Shown: piece after piece, positions 7,482 through 17,209 of the stretch
Layout of the letters: every line of letters begins with the position of its first letter
How positions within the stretch are numbered: the first letter of the stretch is position 1
NCBI RefSeq assembly: GCF_037977235.1
Contig: NZ_CP150276.1
Location: 5,084,001-5,148,000, forward strand
Origin: Paenibacillus sp. FSL K6-0276
Lineage (GTDB): Bacteria > Bacillota > Bacilli > Paenibacillales > Paenibacillaceae
Reading direction: 5' to 3'
Length of the DNA: 64,000 bases
Notes under the pieces: model-generated
Told to the model about the DNA's origin: nothing
What the model saw: the letters and a program-made list of their open reading frames with translations, nothing else
Database searches by the model: none
Made by a program: the position numbers and the translations under genes

Positions 7482-10352
7482 CTATTGAATAAAAATATCA
7501 TCAAAGTAAGTCGTCGTCGTATTTCCAGACCAGGAGTCACCGATAACAATGCGATTAAAGCTTGTTCCGCCCGTCGGTGAAGCAACCAGTACTCCGTCAA
7601 TATACATATCGACTTTCGTACCCGAAGTGTAATCCCACTTCAGTTCGTGCCAACCTGTCGTTCTGCTTACAGAAGTTGCAGTATATGTTCCGTCTAGACG
7701 GACCGAATACTTGGTGGTAGAGGTCGGCGTATTGACCGCGATTCCACGGATTGCCGAACTATTGTCAACAAAGCCCGCCACTTGCATGTTCGTTGCGCTT
7801 GCATCATCATAGAACCACATCGTTACAACTTTATTTTGCAAAGAATGGAACGTCTGTTGGATCGCATCCATATCCTCGCTTACAAGGTAGCTGTAGATTC
7901 CTGAGTGTGCTTTTGCACTGCTGAGGGATGGCGTACCTTTGCCTGGGACAGAGATCCAGTTTCCTAGGCCGTTTTCGAATCCATCGAAGGTATACATGGA
8001 TTGATAATAAGGATCCAATACGAGACCCGCATCATCCACGTATGCTTCCCCCGTTGTGAAAGTCTTTTTTAAAAAAATTTTGGCGCTCGTTTGCGATGGA
8101 CCTGTCTTGAATTTCACCTTCACAAAAGTCCAAGTTGAACTGTTTGAAGAAGCGCTGACCTCTGTATCACCGAAGTCCGTCACGCCGAGAACCGCGTTTT
8201 CGCCCGCGGGTGAACGCAGCCACGCTCCCGCGATATAATTCGTGTCAGGCTCAAGGCCTGTAATGGTTTTCGCGATCCCATCCACGCTGCCGCTAAGCTT
8301 TACACCATTGAATTGCGATCTCGACATCCCCGCATTGGCTGCTTTGCCCCAATGATTGTCGGCAACAACCGCGGCATTTCCGCCATCCGTTGTCGTCCAA
8401 CTGCTCAGATTGCCCCATTCAAAGCCACCATTGACCACCCGATTCATTTGAGGTGTATCCGGTCTTGTATATGTCGGACTAAGTGGACTTGCAAAATTGT
8501 GACCTGCAGTCCAGTCCTCACCCCCATATTCGTAAGCTCCGATGTCCGGAGCGCTTCCTGTGTATCCATCGGTAATCCCCGGAATCACCTTGCCTGAATC
8601 CTTGGCCGTTGATGTAGACAACAAACGGAAATTGGCGTTCGCTTCATCTACAAATCCCGGTGAACTGGTCAAATTAAACCCATGTTCTGCGTTGGCTGCG
8701 GTTACAGTATCCACACCTTTGATGATATTATTGTATATTTTGTCGCCATACATATCTTGAGCGAAAACATCTCCCCACGCTCCGATCGGAGACGTATTGG
8801 ACCATACGGTATTGTTATAAACAAGATTGTAATTAGACGGTGTATTCAATCGAATGCCTTCGTTGTTCCACACGACATTATGATGCAAAATAAAATTGTT
8901 TGTATAATTATCCAGATATATTCCTGAATTCGCAGCGGCTGCTTTATTATCGTGAATATAGTTGTGATGGATTTCCGTATTTTGACCGTCCGTATTCGGC
9001 CCGTAAACCATGCCCAAATCTGTGGTCAGCCAGCCTGCGTTATAAATATTGTTGAATTGGATTTGATTAGCAGTCATTCCGCCGCTGAAATAAACCGTCA
9101 CACGCCCGGCATCCGATACGGTATTATGACTGATCAAGCTGTTCGCTCCCTGCAGGTTGACGAGACCTTCCCAGTTCGGTACATAGCCGCCGTCGTGAAT
9201 ATAACTGTTAATGATATTGTTATTCGTTCCTTTTACCGTAACAAGACTGCCCGAGCTATAAGCGATCTCGCTATCGCGTATCTCGTTATAGCTGCCATTA
9301 AGAATAATTCCGAGATTCGCTTGTTCTCCGGCGCTGGTGTTCAAATTATGGTGCGAAACGTATTTGGCTGCAATCTCCTGCAGCGTAACATGATCTGTGG
9401 AGTTATCCGTCACAATCGTGGAAGCAGTGATTTGTATCCCTTTAACGTTGATGTAGGATTTACCGGATAAATCAAAAGCATTGTTTCTCCGTTTGGCTTC
9501 AACCATGAGGGTAGACGGATTTCCGCCGCCAGGAGCCCACAAATAGAGCTGACCGTTCGCGGAATCATACCACCATTCTTTTGCGGTGTCCAACGCTCCT
9601 TTAATACCGGTCAAATAATACCTATTTCCAGATTTAGGATCATAATAGGTTCCTGTACCCTTTAAAGGCTGTATAGTCAGCTTCTTTAAAAAGGAATCGT
9701 ACCCCGTCACGGTTGAAGTTTGAGCAATCCACGCACTTCCGCTTGTAGTCCAAGTCGTCGCGCCCTTCCAGAAATTATTTCCACCCGGAAGCGAGGTATC
9801 GTAAATATTGGTCGCATTCGTAAATGTACCCGCTGACGATGTTGTAGGATTCAGTAACGTTCCTGTCTGGTTAGGCCAACGAGCTTCATCCATCAATGCT
9901 CCATTGACGAACACTTGATTTCCCGCCCCTAAACTCCATGGCATCGGAGCTTTATAGATGTTTCCACTGTCTTGCGTCCATCCGGTAACGACATCATTGC
10001 CACTGACAATTACTTTCTCATCATTGTAATTTTGGTAAGTAATTTCACTCCCGTTCGTCCCAGAATGTAGCGGGATCACCGTTTCCCTGTATGTTCCTCC
10101 ACGGATGAGCACCGAATCGCCAGCTGTCGCTGCTTGAGCGGCGCGTCCAATCGTTTGGAACGGCGTACTTAAAGATATCCCGTCGTTGGCATCACTTCCA
10201 TTCGTATCTACATAATATGTAGCGCCTGCAGCCATCACAATCGAATGATTCATAATTAAAGGAAAAGACAACGAAGCAATTAATACGACACTTAAACAGA
10301 CTTTGTTAAATGGCTTCAGCCACTGTCGGATTCCGGTTATCATTGTGTTCAC
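7482..10352 (-). CDS. Secreted right-handed beta-helix protein with C-terminal carbohydrate-binding-type modules
   Basis: A 956-residue exported protein. The signal peptide ends near residue 42 (HSIVMAAGA). A beta-helix cap follows (YYVDTNGSDANDG, TPFQTIGRAA, VLIRGGTY), then coils rich in N-x-I/N-x-V steps (residues about 300-600; HHNVVWNNEGI, VYNNTVW), as in polysaccharide lyases, epimerases and some glycosidases. A beta-sandwich starting NGGFEWGNLSSW at about 630 and a LamG-like jelly roll (about 785-956) are probably glycan-binding. I cannot assign a CAZy family or a catalytic residue. It is the last gene of the operon, 15 bases after the mutarotase-like gene, and would make the first extracellular cut or bind the polysaccharide. 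Confidence 0.8.
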   Translation of the reverse strand: MNTMITGIRQWLKPFNKVCLSVVLIASLSFPLIMNHSIVMAAGATYYVDTNGSDANDGISLSTPFQTIGRAAQAATAGDSVLIRGGTYRETVIPLHSGTNGSEITYQNYNDEKVIVSGNDVVTGWTQDSGNIYKAPMPWSLGAGNQVFVNGALMDEARWPNQTGTLLNPTTSSAGTFTNATNIYDTSLPGGNNFWKGATTWTTSGSAWIAQTSTVTGYDSFLKKLTIQPLKGTGTYYDPKSGNRYYLTGIKGALDTAKEWWYDSANGQLYLWAPGGGNPSTLMVEAKRRNNAFDLSGKSYINVKGIQITASTIVTDNSTDHVTLQEIAAKYVSHHNLNTSAGEQANLGIILNGSYNEIRDSEIAYSSGSLVTVKGTNNNIINSYIHDGGYVPNWEGLVNLQGANSLISHNTVSDAGRVTVYFSGGMTANQIQFNNIYNAGWLTTDLGMVYGPNTDGQNTEIHHNYIHDNKAAAANSGIYLDNYTNNFILHHNVVWNNEGIRLNTPSNYNLVYNNTVWSNTSPIGAWGDVFAQDMYGDKIYNNIIKGVDTVTAANAEHGFNLTSSPGFVDEANANFRLLSTSTAKDSGKVIPGITDGYTGSAPDIGAYEYGGEDWTAGHNFASPLSPTYTRPDTPQMNRVVNGGFEWGNLSSWTTTDGGNAAVVADNHWGKAANAGMSRSQFNGVKLSGSVDGIAKTITGLEPDTNYIAGAWLRSPAGENAVLGVTDFGDTEVSASSNSSTWTFVKVKFKTGPSQTSAKIFLKKTFTTGEAYVDDAGLVLDPYYQSMYTFDGFENGLGNWISVPGKGTPSLSSAKAHSGIYSYLVSEDMDAIQQTFHSLQNKVVTMWFYDDASATNMQVAGFVDNSSAIRGIAVNTPTSTTKYSVRLDGTYTATSVSRTTGWHELKWDYTSGTKVDMYIDGVLVASPTGGTSFNRIVIGDSWSGNTTTTYFDDIFIQ

Positions 10353-10367
10353 TCCTCGCTAATTTGG

Positions 10368-11048
10368 TTACAGGCTACTTCCCTGGATTCTCTCCATCTG
10401 CATCCACAAAATATCATTGCCCGACTCATCTTTCCAAGGAATAAAGTGAGGTAGCATCGCTTCCTGCCAATGGACCGGAGATTGCCGCGTATGAAGAAGT
10501 CCTTGAGGTTTATGTCCACTCGTCAGGCTGGGCAACTCATGATACGAAAAGATCAGTGTGCCGAACATTCCGATCATATAGGTTTGATTAAAGCTCGACG
10601 CCGCTTCTTCCTGTTTTTGAAAATGGTAATAGATATAACTTGCTGCCATCTCTGGACGTAAACAAGCGACCGAGCCGATACGCTCATCAATGTGACGGTG
10701 ATCTCTCCAAGATGAACGATCTGACGGCACCCCGTCGTGAAAAATATCGATTAAAGGTACTTCGAAACTCTCCGTGGATCCGGAAGGATGCCCCTTACTT
10801 AACGGAACTGACGGCCAAGTTTCCAAGATCCGGCTATAATGCCGTGGCCAGCGCCACTCTGCGTATTCTGATGAAGGGTCTGCTTCCGCGTAAATAAACA
10901 CAAACTGCTGTAAGACAAAGATGGAAACATCGTATAGTCCCTGAGCTGTCCAATCCCTTCGAAGAGACTCAACATCTGTATTCACCATTTGGCGGAACTC
11001 GCTTTCGGAGTCACGCCGAAGTTGGGAATAATATAGCAATCGTTTCAT
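10368..11048 (-). CDS. L-rhamnose-mutarotase-like (dimeric alpha+beta barrel) protein
   Basis: The chosen ATG at 11048 has AAGGGGAG just upstream and gives 226 residues; a longer frame to 11099 would overlap the GH88 gene. The segment ESEFRQMV...SLRRDW...GLYDVSIFV followed by WRWPRHYSRILETWP resembles the fold of L-rhamnose/L-fucose mutarotases, which interconvert anomers of 6-deoxy sugars. The protein is about twice as long as a classical mutarotase (about 104 residues), so it may hold two such domains or have another role. The neighbours (GH88, lyase and 6-deoxy-sugar enzymes) support a job on released rhamnose or fucose. Similarity was judged by eye and is distant. Confidence 0.5.
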   Translation of the reverse strand: MKRLLYYSQLRRDSESEFRQMVNTDVESLRRDWTAQGLYDVSIFVLQQFVFIYAEADPSSEYAEWRWPRHYSRILETWPSVPLSKGHPSGSTESFEVPLIDIFHDGVPSDRSSWRDHRHIDERIGSVACLRPEMAASYIYYHFQKQEEAASSFNQTYMIGMFGTLIFSYHELPSLTSGHKPQGLLHTRQSPVHWQEAMLPHFIPWKDESGNDILWMQMERIQGSSL

Positions 11049-11062
11049 ACAAGTAACTCCCC

Positions 11063-12202
11063 TTACCAGAACGTATCTTTGATGCCCCGCAGCTTGCAAA
11101 TAGCTTCCGCAAAAAAATAATCTCCGTATATAATGGGTACGTTCACATGAGTCTTTCGCGGACTATTGGCTGTACCAAACAGCAAAATCGCTTCTTCGTG
11201 CGGATCATTCCAGGTTGTATATCGTTCATCTAACTTACGAAGCAGCTTCTCAGCCGCATCAAGGTACATACGGGATTCACTTGACGGTACCAGCAAACTA
11301 AGCTCTAGTAATCCGCTTGCCGCACATGCGGATGCCGTGGAATCCATGGCCATTCCTTCTTCCCAAGGCGCCCGGAAATCCCATGGCGGAAGACCGTCAT
11401 CCGGCAAATTTGCAAGAAAAAAATCGGCCGAACGCTTGGCGGCATCGATATAGCGTTGATCACCGGTATATCGAGCGCTTAAAGCCATCCCGTAAATCGC
11501 CCATGCAGTGCCGCGGGACCAGGCTGAATCCGGGTCATAACCTTGTCCGCCAAGCGCTTCCTGACGTTCTCCCGTCTCCGGATCGAAGCAGACGATATGA
11601 TGAGTCGAACCATCCGGCCTTAGGAACTCACGCAGCGTGGTATCCGCATGCAGCCTCGCGATATGACGGAAACGCGGATCCTTGGTCTCCTCGCTGGCCC
11701 AATACAGCAAGGGCAAATTCATCATGCAATCGATGATCGCCCAACCGACCCGTTCCGGCTGATTCCAGGCCCGAATGAATTGTCCAGCAGGATTGAAGCG
11801 TCCCGCTAGATGACTTGCCGCGGTCATGGCCCGTCGTCTGGAATCCTCATGGCCAAGCAATTTGAACTGCGCCACGGAAGACAAGCTCCACATAAAGCCT
11901 ACATCGTGATGAAGCGGGAAAAAATCATATAGCACCAAATCCATTCTTGCTTCGGTAAGTGCTGCAACTTCTTTCAAACGTTCATCTTTCGTCTCACGAT
12001 ATACAAGCCACAACAGTCCTGGCCAGAAACCGTTGGTCCACCAATCCGCTTGTTCGCGATTATATTTGCCATGATACGAAGCGTATGGAAAATCCGCTCC
12101 GATCGATTCGCACATACTCTCGACTTTTCCAATAATTTTGCCCCAGGTCTGTTCAAGCCAAAGTTGACTTTCCGAATCAGGATGCGGCTCGATATTCTTC
12201 AT
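11063..12202 (-). CDS. GH88-type unsaturated glucuronyl hydrolase
   Basis: Removes the 4,5-unsaturated uronic acid that a polysaccharide lyase leaves at the non-reducing end of oligosaccharides. The protein has 379 residues, normal for GH88 (about 370-390). Features include WWTNGFWPGLLWL, the first catalytic-type Asp at residue 100 (HHDVGFMW), the second at Asp158 (AIIDCMMNLPLLYWA), and DSAWSRGTAWAIYG. These match the (alpha/alpha)6 barrel and the two-Asp hydration mechanism known for UGL of Bacillus GL1. There is no signal peptide, so it is cytoplasmic. GGAAGGAGA precedes the ATG. Its presence implies a lyase, and the heparinase II/III-like gene at 18928 fits. Confidence 0.92.
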   Translation of the reverse strand: MKNIEPHPDSESQLWLEQTWGKIIGKVESMCESIGADFPYASYHGKYNREQADWWTNGFWPGLLWLVYRETKDERLKEVAALTEARMDLVLYDFFPLHHDVGFMWSLSSVAQFKLLGHEDSRRRAMTAASHLAGRFNPAGQFIRAWNQPERVGWAIIDCMMNLPLLYWASEETKDPRFRHIARLHADTTLREFLRPDGSTHHIVCFDPETGERQEALGGQGYDPDSAWSRGTAWAIYGMALSARYTGDQRYIDAAKRSADFFLANLPDDGLPPWDFRAPWEEGMAMDSTASACAASGLLELSLLVPSSESRMYLDAAEKLLRKLDERYTTWNDPHEEAILLFGTANSPRKTHVNVPIIYGDYFFAEAICKLRGIKDTFW

Positions 12203-12229
12203 CTCAATCTCCTTCCGGCCCTGACGGCC

Positions 12230-14284
12230 TTATTGTTCCATCGTTAGTGAGAAGTGTAGGGTGATTTCCTGTTTATCTTTTCGCGTCCATTGGGCCAGCT
12301 GATAATGACCGTTCCGATTCGGCATTCGTCCGGGCAGCAGTTCCAATTCCACGCCATTCTCTGATTCATCCGCCCACACGGTATATTTGGCGTGACCGTA
12401 GCTTACCGTAACCTTGCTTCCTTCAGAGATGACGGTTGATTGTTCCGTCCCATTCGTCACCAGCAGCGGAACGGTAACACCAACTGCAGTTATCTCAGCC
12501 GCTTCAGCTGAATGCAGCTTCCAGGTAACCGTTGTTCCCTCCATACCGATCTGGTAAATTTCCTCAATACGTTCCGCACTGCCATTTCCCGGTCTGGGGA
12601 GAACGTCACTGATCGCACGCTGATATACTTCATTAACGTTAGCGCCGGGCGTGTTCGGATCCAAAGGATAGGCCTTTGGCTGCGGGCTTGCGATATACGA
12701 CACAGAAAAGCTTAAATCCTCTTCCTGACTTTCCAGCAACGATAGTTCATTTATCCAATGAAGACTTTCCGCATTTAAAGGTTGCCCCTCCACATCCAAG
12801 GCGTGGAACACTTCATGCTGTCTGCGGCCGTAATTGGCCAGTCTGTACCAAGATCCATGCTCATCTCTCCATGTAGGGCCAATGGCTGTCGGAATCAACG
12901 GTGCGGGAATCGTCTGTTTGGGACGATAAAAAATCCACGGAATTTCCCCATCCAAGCCGGCTATTCCCGTTGACAGAGCCGTCTCTTCCGGAATTCCTGA
13001 CCGATGTAAACGGACAAATCCGGTTGCGTCCTGACCCATCTGGGCAGCGGTATCCAAACTTATATGATAGCCGCCTTGTTTCGGTCCGGTAGTTGCATAG
13101 ATGCGATGGAAGGAAGGTAAATGCAGCACAAAACCTCCGACATCGCATGGTGCGGCCGCTTCTTCAATAGAGTCATCCGCATCCATATAGCACGAAACAG
13201 CGATCTGAGCGGCATACAAGCTGTACGTGGAATGATAGGCGTAAAATTCGTAACCAACCCGCTCTGCCACAGGAAAGCGATTTTTAAAAAGGCGAAATTC
13301 TTCAGCATCGTCTACCCATCGTAGAATCGATTGGTAAGATAGATGTGCGACGCGTTTAAACGTTCTTGCCCACAACAAATCTCCATTTCGAAGGTAATAA
13401 GCCGCCTCCCTTTCACAAATATGAGTAAAGGACAGCTCATTCCAGAGCAGCTGGTTGCTACGGCCTCCGCAGCTTGTAGCTCCGGTAACGGATTGCGTAA
13501 ACAGCATGGTTTGGGCTCCGCGATGAAGAAGAATCTTCAACAGTTCCGCGGATGCCCCCTGGTATCCGGCTTCCAGCACTCCGCTTAACTGATCTCTGGC
13601 TGCCAGATCATAGGCGGCAGGCAAATTCGGATCCCGATATAAGCCCTCTGGCGTGAACCGTGTCAGTTGATACGGTAAGTACTTGTCAATAAAGCTGGTC
13701 GTATCGGTTAGACCGGAGCGATACCTCATCATCTCCCCGTGCATTGCATACGTTGCCCAATTGCGTATTTGCCGGATATCGGGGAAGTTTCGCTCGGTTT
13801 GCGAATAGGTAAGCTCCGGCTCGAACCGCTGCAAATTGCAACGCCAGCGTTCAACACGGAAAGAATCTGCGAAGCCAGATAACAGCTCATATGCCAGAAC
13901 CAGCATATGGGATGTGAAATCCGCATGATCGTCCGGGACCTGGTTTTCCCCAAGACAATAGCTGCCCCAGTCCATCGCTTTCAGAATGGTGTCCTGCAAC
14001 TCCGGACACCGGCCTGAATGAAGAAGTACAGCACCTGCCTTGACGAAGGATGCCGTTGCATATTCATGTTCTTTTCCGTCCTTAGGATCGAGAACAGCAC
14101 CTTCCTCAGTAACATAAGGCAGAAAGGCGCGAAGCCGCCCTTCGGCAAAATCCAAATAATGCTCTTTTTTTATAGTGGTCGTCTGAACGGACACGTGGGG
14201 CTGACGAGATATAAAGTCATTCTTCAGCCCTGCGATAGGATCGGCTATTGCAAGTTTATTTAAATAAGAGGTATGAGCGTTCAT
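12230..14284 (-). CDS. Unrecognised 684-residue protein, predicted alpha-helical barrel plus beta-sandwich
   Basis: The family is not recognised. The ATG at 14284 is preferred because AAGGAG lies 11 bases upstream; the GTG at 14296 abuts that site. Residues about 20-370 are helix-rich with aromatic/acid motifs (AMDWGSYCLGENQVPDDHADF, TSCGGRSNQLLWNE, YEFYAYHSTYSLYAAQIA), and the C-terminal third is beta-rich. This resembles the layout of (alpha/alpha)6-toroid lyases and hydrolases. There is no signal peptide. It lies between GH88 and another unknown helical protein, so it most likely acts on oligosaccharide intermediates. Candidate roles are an exo-lyase, a glucuronidase or a debranching glycosidase; the sequence alone does not decide. 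Confidence 0.7.
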   Translation of the reverse strand: MNAHTSYLNKLAIADPIAGLKNDFISRQPHVSVQTTTIKKEHYLDFAEGRLRAFLPYVTEEGAVLDPKDGKEHEYATASFVKAGAVLLHSGRCPELQDTILKAMDWGSYCLGENQVPDDHADFTSHMLVLAYELLSGFADSFRVERWRCNLQRFEPELTYSQTERNFPDIRQIRNWATYAMHGEMMRYRSGLTDTTSFIDKYLPYQLTRFTPEGLYRDPNLPAAYDLAARDQLSGVLEAGYQGASAELLKILLHRGAQTMLFTQSVTGATSCGGRSNQLLWNELSFTHICEREAAYYLRNGDLLWARTFKRVAHLSYQSILRWVDDAEEFRLFKNRFPVAERVGYEFYAYHSTYSLYAAQIAVSCYMDADDSIEEAAAPCDVGGFVLHLPSFHRIYATTGPKQGGYHISLDTAAQMGQDATGFVRLHRSGIPEETALSTGIAGLDGEIPWIFYRPKQTIPAPLIPTAIGPTWRDEHGSWYRLANYGRRQHEVFHALDVEGQPLNAESLHWINELSLLESQEEDLSFSVSYIASPQPKAYPLDPNTPGANVNEVYQRAISDVLPRPGNGSAERIEEIYQIGMEGTTVTWKLHSAEAAEITAVGVTVPLLVTNGTEQSTVISEGSKVTVSYGHAKYTVWADESENGVELELLPGRMPNRNGHYQLAQWTRKDKQEITLHFSLTMEQ

Positions 14285-14307
14285 CCTGTGCTTCACTCCT
14301 TGTTAGA

Positions 14308-16239
14308 CTATAGCAATCTGCCCTTAAGCAAGTCTTTTTGTTCTGAATCCAGCCACGGCATATCGTAAGAAGGGGAGTTCACGTATCGATCCATGCTGAT
14401 TCGAAGAGTCACGCTGGTTCCTTGTGCTAAATCTACGGTAAGCCATTTTTGGTGGACCGAAATCGTTTCGATCACCTCATCTTTATCACCGATAATGGAA
14501 GCTTCTCTAAATACGTGCTCCCCAAAAGTGCCAGCTTGAATGATAACAGAGCGATGATCAAACAAACTGATATTCACCAGTTCCACCGTCACGGAGTCAG
14601 CAGAGAGCTCTTTGACGAGCGCTGCAACGGATTCCGGCAATCCGGGTCTCTTGGCACATACGTCGAAATATCGAACCCGGGCATGCTGCAGCCCGCCGTG
14701 CGAAATATGCATCGGACCGCCTAATGTCAATTGGACAAGACTCTCCATATACACAGGACACATTTCTTGCCAGATATGAATGCTCGAGAAATCATTCTCA
14801 CTGTACTGATCGGACCAGCTGTAAGGATCTCCGGTCTGTGATCTAAGTTTACTCAATTGCTGTTCAACAAGCTCGAAGTTGGCTTTTAAAGTCTGTATCG
14901 GATAATCCGGATGTTTGCCGGAGATAAATTGAAACCACGGCTGTGTATTGCCGATATAATGTTTGGTGTTTCTGCGTGTCTTTTTATCGGTACCGGATAG
15001 TTTCGGAATAATAATCTCATTCCAATCATGATCCTTGGGAATCCGCTCAATGCGCTCCAGATCTTCATCCGCCATGGACATCGTCCATAGGTAAACCGCA
15101 TATTTGGGATCCGCGCCTCGGAAATCCGACCAACCTGAGTCAAATTTTTTATTTGGAACAACCCATTTGCCGTTCTGTTCTTTTCGAAGTGCCCAGTTTG
15201 CATCCAATTGCTCCCTGGCCAGGTTCAACTTGCTCATATCCCCTGACAGCAGCACCGCGTTCATACATGCATTCGTTAGCGGTTCAATGATCGTCAAGAA
15301 CCCGTGCGGCCAGCGCCATCCGTAGTATCCGCCCCACCATTTGCCGTCATTGTACTCCCCGATTTTACCGGTCAGACCTATATTATCGGGTATGATCCCA
15401 CCGTTTTGTTTCGTTCGCTCTTCCCACACGGCCAGGTATTCCAAAACCCACTCGCGATACTTTTCTTCTCCGAAATGAAGGAATGCATGAGTTACAAGCC
15501 CCGTGGCATTTAAATTCAATGGCACATCACCGCGAGTCATCCGCTCGTTCATCATGGCGATAACGCGGGCATAAACCTCATCGTTCGACCATGCGCATGT
15601 TCCGCTAGCAAAGTCCACGCCCGGAATATCCTCATAAGGTGCCAAATAATCATCGAGAATGCCGCGGTGTGTGCACCAATCCTCGCCAGTAAGTTCAAAT
15701 CGAGGACCAAGGCTTCCCGTAATGGGTGAACGAATCAGCTTTCGTTCTTTATCATAGTTTGGCGCTTCTTTGTCCTCACCCATATACATGGCGGCAAATC
15801 GCGCCGCCCGCTGACGATCCTTCAATGTAGCAGGGCCGGCGAGTCCCAGAAAATAGATGTACAAATACCCTTCGCCGTGATGCATCCAGTCGTAATACGC
15901 GTCGAATTCGCGATGAATTTGACCATATTCCGTCCACTGCCATGTGATGCCGTCCCAAATTTTGCGGGACAGCTCATGCAGTTCAGAACTACCGCCAAGC
16001 ATATATAGAAGAGCCAAATTCATAAATCCTTCATAGGGATCATCCGATCCGTCCATACCCGGCCAATCCTGTCTCCAGATAAGCGTACCGTCCGGTTGCG
16101 TATAGCGTTCAACAAACTCCACAGCCGCCTTGTTCAATTGATCAAATAATTGACGTTGCATGAATGCCCACTGTGGCGGTATCGTTTTCCGCTTTGCGGC
16201 AATGACAGGAATGGATTGCGGGTTCTCTGTAATGGCCAT
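14308..16239 (-). CDS. Unrecognised 643-residue (alpha/alpha)-barrel-like protein
   Basis: The family is not recognised with confidence. ATG follows AGGAGG by 7 bases. Repeated helix-loop-helix signatures rich in Trp, Tyr and acids suggest an (alpha/alpha) barrel: FVERYTQPDGTLIW, AYYDWMHHGEGYLYIYFLG, EDWCTHRGILDDYL and GGYYGWRWPHGFLT. The last 130 residues look beta-rich (VTVELVNISLFDHRSVII). No signal peptide is seen, so it acts in the cytoplasm. Large proteins of this look occur in polysaccharide-utilisation clusters with lyases and FAH/SDR genes (impression from memory, not searched). Its place between the FAH hydrolase and the second unknown barrel suggests glycosidase or lyase action on imported oligosaccharides. 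Confidence 0.7.
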   Translation of the reverse strand: MAITENPQSIPVIAAKRKTIPPQWAFMQRQLFDQLNKAAVEFVERYTQPDGTLIWRQDWPGMDGSDDPYEGFMNLALLYMLGGSSELHELSRKIWDGITWQWTEYGQIHREFDAYYDWMHHGEGYLYIYFLGLAGPATLKDRQRAARFAAMYMGEDKEAPNYDKERKLIRSPITGSLGPRFELTGEDWCTHRGILDDYLAPYEDIPGVDFASGTCAWSNDEVYARVIAMMNERMTRGDVPLNLNATGLVTHAFLHFGEEKYREWVLEYLAVWEERTKQNGGIIPDNIGLTGKIGEYNDGKWWGGYYGWRWPHGFLTIIEPLTNACMNAVLLSGDMSKLNLAREQLDANWALRKEQNGKWVVPNKKFDSGWSDFRGADPKYAVYLWTMSMADEDLERIERIPKDHDWNEIIIPKLSGTDKKTRRNTKHYIGNTQPWFQFISGKHPDYPIQTLKANFELVEQQLSKLRSQTGDPYSWSDQYSENDFSSIHIWQEMCPVYMESLVQLTLGGPMHISHGGLQHARVRYFDVCAKRPGLPESVAALVKELSADSVTVELVNISLFDHRSVIIQAGTFGEHVFREASIIGDKDEVIETISVHQKWLTVDLAQGTSVTLRISMDRYVNSPSYDMPWLDSEQKDLLKGRLL

Positions 16240-16279
16240 CGTGAAACCTCCTGTTTCTCTGTCCGTTTGTACTGATTTT

Positions 16280-17185
16280 TTACGATTCGGCTACCATCGT
16301 ATTGGTGATTGACCCCAGTTTTTCAATCTGAATGGTCACTTGGTCGCCGTCTTTCAAGTACACCTGCTTCTCAGGAGGATATCCAAGCACAACTCCTTCC
16401 GGCGTTCCAGTCAAAATGATATCTCCCGGAACCAGAGTCATATGCTGAGAAATATAACTGACGATTTCATCGCAGTAAAAAACCATATCGGATGTATTGG
16501 AATGCTGTCGCACTTCGCCATTAACAAGACACTTAATCTCCAAATCGTTAGGGTTACCGACTTCATCAGCTGTGACCAGATACGGACCGAGCGGCGAAAA
16601 TTTATCGCAGGATTTGCCCAGCAACCACTGATGAGTGCGAAGCTGCAAATCACGTGCCGACAAATCGTTCACATTGCAATACCCGAACACATGTGAAAGC
16701 GCGTTTTCCTTGGAAACATACTTGGCCTTTTTGCCGATGACAATCACCAGTTCTGCCTCATAATCCACTTTCTCCGAAACTCTCGGGAGTGGAATCGCCT
16801 CATCAGGACCAGCCAACGTATTGTTGAATTTGTTAAAGAGAATCGGGTATTCCGGAATCGGTGCATTCGTTTCTTCCGCATGCTTCCTGTAATTCAAGCC
16901 AACACAAATGATTTTATTCGGATGCGTAACACACGGCCCCAGCCTGAGCGTTGACTCCTCCAGCATGCAGGAACGGGTCGCAGTTTCGGATTGCCGAACT
17001 TGATCTATATAATCACGAAGCGCAGCGAGAGCCTTATCTCCGCCATCAAGTAACTCATGAATCGTTGCTGGAATCGGTTTTTCCGACCCTACCAAGGATA
17101 GGGCACTTTGAATATCTAGAACTCCTTCGTCCGTCTTCACTCCAAGTCGATATTGATCATTATGAATAAAGGTTAGTAACTTCAA
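16280..17185 (-). CDS. Fumarylacetoacetate-hydrolase-family protein, probable diketo-3-deoxy-sugar-acid hydrolase
   Basis: The FAH fold cleaves C-C bonds of diketo acids; in non-phosphorylative L-fucose or L-rhamnose breakdown a member splits the 2,4-diketo-3-deoxy acid to pyruvate and lactate. Metal-binding motif VDYEAELVIVIGK and the family motif ILTGTPEGVVLG are present, with ICVGLNYRKHAEE at the start of the catalytic domain. The TTG at 17185 is preferred because GGAGGG lies 7 bases upstream and the protein then begins MKLLTFIHN as in the family. It gives 301 residues. It is 24 bases downstream of the SDR, its expected pathway partner. The exact substrate is inferred from neighbours. Confidence 0.85.
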   Translation of the reverse strand: MKLLTFIHNDQYRLGVKTDEGVLDIQSALSLVGSEKPIPATIHELLDGGDKALAALRDYIDQVRQSETATRSCMLEESTLRLGPCVTHPNKIICVGLNYRKHAEETNAPIPEYPILFNKFNNTLAGPDEAIPLPRVSEKVDYEAELVIVIGKKAKYVSKENALSHVFGYCNVNDLSARDLQLRTHQWLLGKSCDKFSPLGPYLVTADEVGNPNDLEIKCLVNGEVRQHSNTSDMVFYCDEIVSYISQHMTLVPGDIILTGTPEGVVLGYPPEKQVYLKDGDQVTIQIEKLGSITNTMVAES

Positions 17186-17209
17186 GAGATCGCCCTCCAA
17201 TATATATTG

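Noticed and set aside
10470..13588. Several plus-strand ORFs of 60-140 codons opposite the mutarotase-like, GH88 and unknown-barrel genes
   Set aside because: All are shadows of well-supported minus-strand genes with good ribosome sites and overlapping operon structure.
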